Source: Balaenoptera acutorostrata
Lineage: Eukaryota; Chordata; Mammalia; Artiodactyla; Balaenopteridae
Length of the DNA: 64,000 nucleotides
Reading direction: 5' to 3'
NCBI RefSeq assembly: GCF_949987535.1
Contig: NC_080064.1
Coordinates: 131,406,708-131,470,707, forward strand
The translations under genes and the position numbers were made by a program. A model generated the notes under the pieces. It was not told where the DNA came from. It did not search any database and worked only from the letters and a program-made list of their open reading frames with translations. How positions within the stretch are numbered: the first letter of the stretch is position 1; every line of letters starts with the position of its first letter. This document shows, piece after piece, positions 47,335-57,143 of this stretch.

Positions 47335-49090
47335 TCTTACTATTTATTTTCTATTTGTCTATTCTGTTCTTTGTTCTATTTTTTTCCTCTTCTTTTGGAC
47401 ATTTTTTAGATTCCATTTCATCTCTTTTGTTGACTTATTAGCTATAACTCTTTGCTTTCTTATTTTAGTAGTTGCTTTAAGGTTTATAGTATACATCTTT
47501 AACTTATCACAGTCAACCATTTCCCTTCTGCCTGATGGAACTCCTCTAACATTTCTTGTAGTGTGGGTCTTCTGGTGATGCATTCTCTCAGAATTTATAT
47601 GTCTGAGAATATCTTTCTTTTTAAAATTTTTTATTGACGTATAGTTGATTTATAATGTGTTAATTACTGCTGTACAGCAAAGTGATTCAGTTATACATAT
47701 ATATATTCTTTTTCATATTGTTTTCCATTATGGTTTATCAGAGGATATTGAATATAGTTCCCTGTGCTATATAGTATGACCTTGTTGTTTATCCATTCTA
47801 TATATACCAGGTTGCATCTGCTAATCCCAAACTCCGAATCCATCCCTCTCCCACACCCTTCCCGTTGGCAACCACCAGTCTATTCTCTATGTCCCTGATT
47901 CTGTTTCTGTTTCATAGATAGGCTCATTTCTGTCATATTTTAGATTACACATGTAAGTGATATCATATGGGATTTGTCTTTCTCTTTCTGACTTACTTCA
48001 CCTAGTATGATAATCTCTAGTTGCATCCATGTTGCTGCAAATGGTATTATTTTATTCTTTTTTATGGCTGAGTAGTATTCCATCTCTTTCTTTTTTTTAA
48101 AGAAATGCCCTTTATTTTTGAAGGATGATTTAACTAGGTATACAATTCTATATTGACAATATTTTTTCTCTCAGTACTTTAGAGAAGTTGCTCCAAAGCC
48201 TTCCCACTTGCACTGTTTCTGACAATAAATCTGTAGCCATCCTTATCTTTGTTTCTTATCTTTGTAATGTGTCTTTGTTTTTCAGATGCTTTTAGGTTTT
48301 CCTTTTGATCACCAATTATGAGCAAATGGATTATAACATGCATTGGTGTAATTTTAATCAAGACTATTGTGTTAGAGTTTTTTTGAGCTTCTAAGATCTG
48401 TGGATTTATAGTATTTATCAAATTTGGGAACACTTTGGCCATTATATCTTTAAGTACTTTTTCTGTGACCCTTTCTCTTCTTAGGGTTCCAGTTATACAT
48501 ATAAAAGGTCACTTAAAAGTTGTCCCACAGTGTGCTGATGATCCTTTTTTCTTTTTTTTCCTGTCTGTGTTTCATTTTGGAGAGTTTCTATTATTATGTA
48601 ATCAAACTAATTTTTCTTCTGTGATGTCTAATCTGCCATTATTCCCATTCAGTGTATTTTTCATCTCAAGTAGCATACTTTTCATTTCAGAAGTTTGACT
48701 TTTTTATATATTATATATTCCATATATCTACTTAACATTTTGGATATATGAAATGTATCTATAATAACTGTTTTAATGACTTTTTTTGAAATTTCAATAT
48801 CTGTGTCTGTTCTATGTCACTTTTGGTTGATTTAAATTTCTCTTTAAACTTATTTCTTGCTTCTCTACATGCCTGAGAGTTTTATTATTATTATGAGATT
48901 CCAGATATTGTGGTTTTTAACTTGTTGGGGGCTGGAAAAACTTGTTTTCCTATAACTAGTCTTGAAGTTTATTCTGGAATGCAGTTAAGTTACATAACTT
49001 TTTTTGATCTTTTGGGGTATTTCTTTTCATATTTGTTAGATTGGACTAGAGAAGTACTCAATCTAAGGCTAATTATCCATCAGTACTGAG
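47335..49090 (-). mobile_element. Ancient L1M, reverse orientation
   Basis: The plus strand reads as a reversed old L1: AGTTGCTTTAAGGTTTATAG, CATTTCTTGTAGTGTGGGTC, GGTATACAATTCTATATTGA, TTGGCCATTATATCTTTAAG and AACATTTTGGATATATG are degraded counterparts of the reversed ORF1 and flanking region. It is more diverged than L1-A to L1-H and interrupted at 47622-48083. No intact frame remains. Confidence 0.75.
47622..48083 (-). mobile_element. 5'-truncated L1 3' end inside the ancient L1M
   Basis: TTTATTGACGTATAG-type text to TGGCTGAGTAGTATTCC is a reversed L1 3'UTR plus the very end of ORF2. Flanks ATCTTTCTTTTT (47611) and ATCTCTTTCTTTTTTT (48082) suggest a target-site duplication. The 3'UTR type (ACCAGGTTGCATCTGC) differs from all other copies in the window. 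Confidence 0.8.
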
Positions 49091-49164
49091 ACTGGTCCCT
49101 TCCAAATACCTTATGCAATGTCCCTTAATCATGAGATTTTCTAGTCAGCCTAGTGGGAATAGAG

Positions 49165-50312
49165 CTAAATGAACTATAGATAAGCAATCTACCTGATAAA
49201 GTGTTCAAAGTAATAAACATAAATGTGCTCACTGAACTGGGAGAAGAATGAATGAACATGGTGAGAATTTCAACAGAGAGTTAGAAAATATAAAGACAAA
49301 CCAAACAGAGCTGAAGAATACAATAACTGAAATAAAAAGTACACTAGAAGGAATCAACAGTAGCTTAGATGATATAGATAAATGGATCAGCAAAGTAGAA
49401 GAGAGAGTAGTGAAAATCATCCAAGCTGAACAGAAAAAAGAATTTTAAAAAACTAGGATAATTTAGGAGACCTCTGAGACAACATCAAATGTACTAATGT
49501 TTGCATTATTGGAGTTCCATAAAGAGAAGAGAGAGAGAAAGTGACAGAGAACTTATTTAAAGAAAAATAGCTAAAAACTTTTCTTAACTGGGGAAGGAAA
49601 CACGCATCTAGGTCAAGGAATCACAGAGAGTCCCTTACAAGATCAACCCAAAGAGGTCCACACCAAGACACATTATAATTAAAAGGCAAAATTTCAAAAG
49701 GAAGAGAAAATTTTAAAAGCAGCAAGAGAAAAGCAACTAGTTACACACAAGGAACTCCCATAAGACTGTAAGCTAACTTTTCAGCAGAAACTTTTCAGGC
49801 AGAACAGAGTGAAACAATATATTCAAAGTGATAAAAGAAAAAAACCCTGAAACCAATAATACTCTACCCAGAAATGTTATCATTCAGATTAGAAGGTGGG
49901 TTATGTGTTCCAATCAAAAGAATTAGAGTACCTGAATGGATACAAAAACAAGACCCATATATATTCTACCTTCAAAAGACTCACTTCAGATCTAAAGACA
50001 CATACCCACACTGAAAGTGAGAGGATGAAAAAAGTATTTTATGAAAATGGAAGTGAAGAGCAAGCTGAGATAGCAATACTTATATTAGACAAAATAGACT
50101 TTAAAATAAAGACTGTAACAAGAGACAAAGAAGGGCATTATATAATGATAAAGAGATCAATACAACAATAAGAGATAACAACTGTAAATATATATGCACC
50201 CACATGGGAGAAAATATTGAAAAGGAAGAAATTGACAATAATAGTAGTAGACTTTAACACCTCACTTACATCAGTGAACATATCATCCACACAGAAAATC
50301 AATAAAAAACAC
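49165..50312 (+). mobile_element. L1-F: older LINE-1 fragment (ORF1 to ORF2 start)
   Basis: Plus-strand ORF1 coiled coil is readable at 49248-49448 (KNTITEIKSTLEGINS). A decayed ORF1 C-terminus (to about 49890) and the start of the ORF2 endonuclease (49896-50171: [32 protein letters not shown]) follow. It ends in EN at 50312, where the 5' end of L1-G begins. Its missing 3' part may lie right of the window, which would mean L1-G inserted into it. Confidence 0.85.
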
Positions 50313-51225
50313 TGATCCAGAGATTGGTTCAAGATGGTGGAGTAGAAAGGACTTGTGCTCACCACCTCTTGCGAGAGCACCAAAATCACAACTAACAGCT
50401 GAACAACCATCAACAGGAAGATGCTGGAACCTACCAAAAAAGATACCCCACATCCAAAGACAAAGGAGAAGCCGCAATGAGATGGTTGGAGGGGTGCAAT
50501 CATGATAAAAGCAAATGCCATACCTGCTGGGTGGGCAGCCCACAAACTGGAGAAAAATTATACCACAGAACTCCTCCCACTGGAGTGCAGGTTCTGAGCC
50601 CCATGTCAGGCTTCCCAGTCTGGGCGTCCAGCAACGGGACTAGGAATCCCCAGGGAATCTGACTTTGAAGGCCAGTGAGATTTGATTGCAGGACTTCCAC
50701 AGGACTGGGGAAAACAGAGACTCCACTCTTAGAGGACACACACAAAGTCTTGTGCACACCAGGACCCGAGCAAAGGAGCAGTGACCAGATAGGAGACTGA
50801 ACCAAACCTACCTGCTAGTGTTGGAGGGTCTCCTGCAGAGGTGGGGGCCAGCTGTGGCTCTCCATGGCAACAAGGGCACTGGCAGCAGCAGTTCTGGGAA
50901 GTACCCATTTGTGTGAGCCCTCCCAGGGGCCACCACTGGCCCTACTATATAGCCTGTAGGCTCCAGTGCTGGGTAGCCTCAGACCAAACAATTAACAGGG
51001 AGGGAAAACAGCCCCACCCATCAGCAGACAAGCAGATTAAAGTTTTCCTGAGCACAGCCCTGCCAACCAGAGCAAGACCCAGTTCTACCGACCACCAGTC
51101 CCTCCCACCAGGAAGCTTGTACGATCCTCTTGGATAGTCTCATCCACCAGAGGGCAGACAGCAGAAGCAAGAAGAACTACAATCCTGCAACCTGCAGAAT
51201 GAAAATCACAATCACAGAAAGTTAG
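50313..51225 (+). promoter_or_regulatory. L1-G 5'UTR with YY1-like motif
   Basis: The 5' end carries CAAGATGGTGG at 50330-50340, close to the YY1 site that sets the start position in primate L1. The rest is moderately GC-rich. It shares no obvious sequence with the monomer-type 5' end of L1-H. Promoter function is inferred from family knowledge only. Confidence 0.6.
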
Positions 51226-52107
51226 ACAAAAGAAAAGACAAAGGATTATGGCCCAGATGAAGGAACAAGACAAAACCCCAGAAAAACAGCTAATTGAAGA
51301 GGAGACAGGCAACCGTCCAGAAAAATAATTCAGAATAATGATAGTGAAGATGATCTAGGATCTCAGAAAAAAGAACTGAGGCAAAGATTGAGAAGATGCA
51401 AGAGATGCTTAACTGAAGAACAAACAAATGGAGATGAACAATAGAATAACTGAAATAAAAAATACACTAGAAGGAATCAATAGCAGAATAACTGAGGCAG
51501 AAGAACGGATAAATGACCTGGAAGACAGAATGGTGGAAATTGCTACTGCAGAACAGGATAAAGAAAAAAAGAATGAAAAGAAATGAAGACAGTTTAAGAA
51601 ATCTCTGAGATAAGATTAAATGCACCAACATTCGCATTATAGGGGTCCCAGAAGGAGAAGAGAGAGAGAAACGACCTGAGAAAATATTTGAAGAGATAAT
51701 AGCTGAAAACTTCCCTAACATGGGAAAGAAAACAGTCAATCAAGTACAGGAAGTGCAGAGAGTTCCAGGCAGGATAAAACCAAGGAGGAACACATGGAGA
51801 CACATAGTAATCAAATTGACAAAAATTAAAGACAAAGAAAAAATATTAAAAGCAAAAAAGGAAAAATGACAAATAACATACAAGGGAACTCCCATAAGGT
51901 TAATGGCTGACTTCTCAGCAGAAACTCTGCAAGCAAGAAGAGTGTGGCACAATATATTTAAAATAATGAACCAAGAATACTATACCCAGAAAGGCTCTCA
52001 TTCAGATTTGATGGAGAAATCAAAAGCTTTACAGACAAGCAAAAGCTAAGAGAATTCAGCATCACCAGACCAGCTTCCCAACAAATACTAAAGGAACTTC
52101 TCTGGTG
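51226..52107 (+). pseudogene. ORF1: L1-G ORF1, decayed
   Basis: The expected start ATG is altered to AAAGAAAAG near 51222-51230. Coiled-coil and RNA-binding text can be followed (EQDKTPEKQLIEEE-like at 51260-51305, ITEAEERI-like at 51490) with several frameshifts. The terminal TAG has become TGG near 52102, so both start and stop are lost. Confidence 0.82.
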
Positions 52108-52162
52108 GAAAACGCAAGAGAAGAAAAAAACCTACAAGAGCAAACCGAAAACAATTAAGAAA

Positions 52163-54409
52163 ATGGTAATAGTAACATACATATCAATAATTACCCTAAA
52201 TGTAAATGGATTAAATGCACACCAAAAGACATAGACTGGCTAAGTGGATACAAAAACAAGACCTGTATACATGCTGTCTACAAAGACCCACCTCAGACAT
52301 AGGGACACATACAGACTGAAAGTGAGGGGATGGAAGAAGGTTTTCTTTGCAAATGGAAATCAAAAGAAAGCTGGAGTAGCAATACTCATATCAGAAAAAA
52401 TAGACTTTAAAATACTGTTATAAAAAATAAAGGACACTACATAATGGTCAGCAGATCAATCCAAGAAGAAGATATAACAATTATAAATATTTATACACCC
52501 AACATAGGAGCACCTCAATATATAAGGCAAGTACAAACAGCCATAAAGGGAGAAATTGAGAGTAACACAATAATAGTGGGGGACTTTAACACCCAACTGT
52601 CATCAATGGACAGATCATCCAGACAGAAAATCAATAAGAAAAATAGTACTTAAATGACACGTTCGACCAGATGGACTTAATTGATATTTATAGAGCATTC
52701 CATCTGAAAGCAGCAGAATACACATTCTTCTCAAGTGCACACCATACATTCTCCAGGATTGACCACATGCTGGGCCACAAGGTGACCCTCAGGAAATTTA
52801 AGAAAACTGAATTCATATCAAGCATCTTTTCTGATCACAACATTATGAGATTAGAAATAAACTACAAAAAAAAACTATAAAAACACAAAAACATGGAGGT
52901 TAAACAATATACTACTAAACAATCAATGGATCACTGAAGAAATTAAAGAGGAAAACAAAAAACACCTAGAGACGAATGAAAATGAAAGCACAACAATCCA
53001 AAACCTATGGGATGCAGCAAAAGCTGTAGTAAGAGGAAAGTTTATAGCAATACAATCTTACCTCAGGAAAAAAAAATCTCAAATAAACAACCTAACTTTA
53101 CACCTAAAGCAACTAGAGAAAGAAGAACAAACAAAATCTAAAGTTAGTAGAAGGAAAGAAATCATAAAGATCAGAGCAGAAATAAATGAAATAGAGACAA
53201 AGAAAACAATAGTAAATATCAATAAAACTAAAAGTGGTTCTTTGAGAAGATAAACAAAATCGATAAGCCTTTAGCCAGACTCATCAAGAAAAAAAGGGAG
53301 ATGACTCAAATCAATAAAATTAGAAATGAAAAAGATGTTACAACTGACAACACAGAAATACAAAGGATCATAAGAGACTACTACAAGCAACTGTATGCCA
53401 AGAAAATGGACAACATGGAAGAAATGGACAAATTCTTAGAAAGGTACAGTCTCCCAATACTGAACTAGGAAGAAAGAAAAAATGAACAGAACAGTCACAA
53501 GCACTAAAATTGAAACTGTGATTAAGAAACTCCCAACAAACAAAAGTCCAAGACCTGATGGCTTCACAGTCGAATTCTATCAAACATTTAGAGAACAGCT
53601 AACACCTATCCTTCTGAAATTGTTCCAAAAAATTGCTGAGGAAGGAAAACTCCCAATCTCATTCTATGAGGCCACCATCACCCTGATACCAAAACCAGAC
53701 AAAGATATCACACAGAAAAGAAAACTACAGGCCAATATCACTGATGAACATAGATGCAAAAATCCTCAACAAAATACTAGCAATCTGAATCCAACCATAC
53801 ATTAAAAAGATCATACATCATGATCAAGTGGGATTTATCCCAGGGATGCAAGGATTTTTCAATATCTATAAATAAATCAGTGTGATACACCACATCAACA
53901 AATTGAAGAATAAAAACCATATGATCATCTAAATAGAGGCAAAAAAATCTTTCACAGAATTCAGCACCCACTTATGATAAAAACGCTCCAGAAAGTGGGC
54001 ATAGAGGGAACATACCTCAACATAATAAAGGCCATATATGACAAACCTACAGCCAACATCATATTCAATGGTGAAAAGCTGAAAGCATTTCTTCTAAGAT
54101 CAGGAACAAGACAAGGATGTCCACTCCCACCACTTTTATTCAACATAGTTTTGGAAGTCCTAGCTATAGCAATCAGAGAAGAAAAAGAAATAAAAGGAAT
54201 CTAAGTTGAAAAAGACTAAGTTAAACAGTCACTGTTTGCAGATGACATGATACTATACATAGAAGATCCTAAAGACGCTATCAGAAAACTACTAGAGCTC
54301 ATCAATGAATTTGGTAAAGTCACAGGTCACAAAATTAATGCACAAAAATCTGTTGCATTTCCACACACTAACAACAAAAGATCAGAAAGAGAAATTCAAG
54401 AAACAATCC
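52163..54409 (+). pseudogene. ORF2: L1-G ORF2, 5' part (EN and RT), split by L1-H
   Basis: ATG at 52163. EN pieces are 52444-52653 (GDFNTQLSSMD) and 52671-52880 (SRIDHMLGH, SDHNIMRLEI). RT pieces are 53482-53805 ([15 protein letters not shown]), 53974-54204 ([12 protein letters not shown]) and 54247-54409 ([10 protein letters not shown] just upstream). Many frameshifts separate them. L1-H inserted after NIL-equivalent codons within the KSVAFPHTN...EIQETI segment, and ORF2 continues at 62282. Confidence 0.88.
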
Positions 54410-55018
54410 TGGGTCGGATCGCAGGGAGAGGACTGGGGCTGGCAGCGTGAACACAGCCTGAAGGGGTTAGCGCACCACAGCTAGCCGGGAGGGAGTCCGG
54501 GGAAAAAGTCTGCAGCTGCCGAAGAGGCAAGAGACTTTTTCTTCCCTCTGTGTTTCCTGGTGCGCGAGGAGAGGGGATTCAGAGCACCGTCTAAACGAAC
54601 TCCAGAGAAGGGCGCAAGCCGCGGCTATCAGCGCGGATCCCACAGCAACAGGGGCGCAGAGGGAAAAACGGAGAGACTCCCGCACAGAGGCTCGGCGCCG
54701 AGCAGCGCTCACCAGCCCGAGAGGCTTGTCTGCTTCCCCGCCGGGGCGGGCGGGGCTGGGAGCTGAGGCTCGGGTTCGGTCGGATCGCAGGGAGAGGACT
54801 GGGGCTGGCAGCGTGAACACAGCCTGAAGGGGTTGGCGCACCACAGCTAGCCGGGAGGGAGACCGGGAAAAGGTCTGCAGCTGCCGAAGAGGCAAGAGAC
54901 TTTTTCTTGCCTCTTAGTTTCACTGCGCGCAAGGAGAGGGGATTCAGAGCGCCGCCTAAACGAACTCCAGAGAAGGGCGAGAGCCGCGGCGATCAGCGCG
55001 GACCCCAGAGACGGGCGT
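54410..55018 (+). repeat. Tandem 5'UTR monomers (period 366 bp), one full and one partial
   Basis: GTCGGATCGCAGGGAG at 54413 recurs at 54779. The similarity runs about 240 bases: AGCGTGAACACAGCCTGAAG, CTAGCCGGGAGGGAG, GCCGAAGAGGCAAGAG, AACGAACTCCAGAGAAGGGC, ATCAGCGCGGA. After about 55018 the second unit runs into the non-repeated 5'UTR. The first unit contains an extra 120 bases (54645-54775) before the next begins. Confidence 0.9.
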
Positions 55019-56191
55019 GAGACGCTGGGGCTGCTGCTGCCGCCTCCAAAAAGCCTGTGTGTGAGCACAGGTCACTCTCCACACCGCCCCTCCCGGTAGC
55101 CTGTGCAGCCCGCCACTGCCAGGGTCCCGGGATCCGGGGACAACATCCCCGGGAGAACGCACTGCGCGCCTCGAGCTGGTGCAACGTCACGCCGGCCTCG
55201 GCCGCCGCAGGCTCGCCCCGCCTCCTCCGTACCGCTCCCTCCCCGCGGCCTGGGTGAGCCAGAGCCCCCGAAGCAGCTGCTCCTTTAACCCCGTCCTGTC
55301 TGGGCGGGGAACAGACGCCCTCAGGCGACCTACACGCAGAGGCGGGTCCAAATCCAAAGCTGAACCCCAGGAGCTGTGCGAACAGGGAAGAGAAGGGGAA
55401 ATCTCTCCCAGCAGCCTCAGAAGCAGCGGATTAAAACTCCACAAACAACTTGCTGTGCCTGCATCTGCTGAATACCTGAACAGACAACGAATCATCCCAA
55501 ACTCAGGAGGTGGACTCTGGGAGCAGGAGATATTAATTTTTCCCCTTTTCCTTTTTTTTTGTGAGTGTATATGTATATGCTTCTGGGTGAGATTTTGTCT
55601 GTATAGCTTTGCTTTACAATAGCTTTATTTTACTTCACTATATTATAGCCTCTTTCTTTCTTTCTTTCTATTTTTTCTCGCTTTTACTCTGAGCTGTGTG
55701 GACGAAAGGCTCTTGGTGCTCCAGCCAGGCATCAGGGCCGTGCCTCTGAGGTGGGAGAGCCAACTTCAGAACACTGGTCCACAAGAGACCTCCCAGCTCC
55801 ACGTAATACCAAACGGCAAAAATCTCCCAGAGATCTCCATCTCAACATCAAGACCCAGCTTCACCCAACGACCAGCAAGCTACAGTGCTGGACACCCTAT
55901 GCCAAACAACTAGCTAGACAGGAACACAACCCCATCCATTAGCAGAGAGGCTGCCTAAAATCATAATAAGGCCACAGACACACCAAAATACACCACCAGA
56001 CGTGGACGTGCCCACCAGAAAGACAAGATCCAACCTCATCCACCAGAACTCAGGCACTAGTTCCCTCCACCAGGAAGCCTACACAACCCACTGAACCAAC
56101 CTTAGCCACTGGGGACAGATACCAAAAACAACGGGAACTACGAACCTGCAGCCTGTGAAAAGGAGACCCCAAACACAGTAAGATAGGCAAA
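54410..56191 (+). promoter_or_regulatory. L1-H 5'UTR, CpG-rich internal promoter region
   Basis: 54410-55330 is GC- and CpG-dense, in sharp contrast to the AT-rich neighbourhood, and would behave as a CpG island by composition. A T-rich tract (55540-55680, with TTTC units at 55651-55675) follows, then a normal-composition part up to ORF1. The first 600 bases are a tandem monomer array. In L1s the internal RNA polymerase II promoter lies here; the start site cannot be read from sequence. Confidence 0.8.
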
Positions 56192-57085
56192 ATGAGACGA
56201 CAGAAAAACACACAGCAGATGAAGGAGCAGGCTCAAAACACACTGGACTTAACAAATGAAGAGGAAATAGGTAGTCTACCTGAAAAAGAATTCAGAATAA
56301 TGATAGTAAGGATGATCCAAAATCTTGGAAATAGAATAGACAAAATGCAAGAAACATTTAACAAGGATGTAGAAGAACTAAAGAGGAACCAAGCAATGAT
56401 GAAAAACACAATAAATGAAATTAAAAATACTCTAGATGGGATCAATAGTAGAATAACTGAGGCAGAAGAAAGGATAAGTGACCTGGAAGATAAAATGGTG
56501 GAAATAACTACTACAGAGCAGGATAAAGAAAAAAGAATGAAAAGAACTGACGACAGTCTCAGGGACCTCTGGGACAACATTAAACGCTCCAACATTCGAA
56601 TTATAGGGGTACCAGAAGAAGAAGAGAAAAGGAAAGGGACTGAGAAAATTTTTGAAGAGATTATAGTTGAAAACTTCCCTAATATGGGAAAGGAAATAGT
56701 TAATCAAGTCCTGGAAGCACAGAGAGTCCCATACAGGATAAACCCAAGGAGGAACACGCCAAGACACATATTAATCAAACTGTCAAAAATTAAATATAAG
56801 GAAAACATATTAAAGGCAGCAAGGGAAAAAAAACAAATAACACACAAGGGAATCCCCATAAGGTTAACATCTGATCTATCAGCAGAAACTCTGCAAGCCA
56901 GAAGGGAGTGGCAGGATATACTTAAAGTGATGAAGGAGAAAAACCTACAACCAAGATTACTCTACCCAGCAAGGATCTCATTCAGATTTGATGGAGAAAT
57001 TAAAACCTTTACAGACAAGCAAAAGCTGAGAGAGTTCAGCACCACCAAACCAGCTTTACAACAAATGCTAAAGGAACTTCTCTAG
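56192..57085 (+). CDS. ORF1: L1-H ORF1: intact L1 RNA-binding chaperone (297 aa)
   Basis: ORF1p trimerises, coats L1 RNA and acts as a nucleic-acid chaperone in the cytoplasmic L1 ribonucleoprotein. The frame is uninterrupted from ATG to TAG. The layout is a short basic/polar N-terminus (MRRQKNTQQM), an acidic NEEEIGSLPEKEF patch (22-34), a coiled coil of heptads (about 35-125, including INEIKNTLDGINSRITEAEE), an RRM-like domain (about 128-225, NIRIIGVPEEEE to ITHKGIPIRLT) with the basic NPRRNTPRHILIKL strand, and a C-terminal domain (226-297, ARREWQDILKVM, LLYPARISFRFDGEIKTF). It is about 40 residues shorter than human ORF1p (338 aa), mostly in the coiled coil. The start is supported by homologous starts in L1-D. 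It lies 58 bases upstream of ORF2, the usual bicistronic spacing. Confidence 0.93.
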   Translation: MRRQKNTQQMKEQAQNTLDLTNEEEIGSLPEKEFRIMIVRMIQNLGNRIDKMQETFNKDVEELKRNQAMMKNTINEIKNTLDGINSRITEAEERISDLEDKMVEITTTEQDKEKRMKRTDDSLRDLWDNIKRSNIRIIGVPEEEEKRKGTEKIFEEIIVENFPNMGKEIVNQVLEAQRVPYRINPRRNTPRHILIKLSKIKYKENILKAAREKKQITHKGIPIRLTSDLSAETLQARREWQDILKVMKEKNLQPRLLYPARISFRFDGEIKTFTDKQKLREFSTTKPALQQMLKELL

Positions 57086-57143
57086 GCAAGAAACACAAGA
57101 GAAGGAAAACACCTACAATAACAAACCCAATACATTTAAGAAA

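Larger units (their letters stand above)
50313..54409 (+). mobile_element. L1-G, left part: older near-complete LINE-1
   Basis: Contains a 5'UTR (50313-51225), ORF1 (51226-52107) and ORF2 up to the RT region (52163-54409). The text then jumps to L1-H and resumes at 62282, in the same codon context, after the second copy of the 12-bp duplication AAGAAACAATCC (54398-54409 and 62270-62281). Confidence 0.92.

Noticed and set aside
54467..55495. Several GC-rich open frames of 60-147 codons on both strands, Arg/Pro/Ser-rich
   Set aside because: They lie in the CpG-rich L1-H 5'UTR, overlap each other in all frames and repeat with the 366-bp monomer. High GC leaves few stop codons; no domain is visible.
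55651..55675. TTTC units as a regulatory or CRISPR-like array
   Set aside because: Simple-sequence slippage in the T-rich part of the L1 5'UTR; no spacers.
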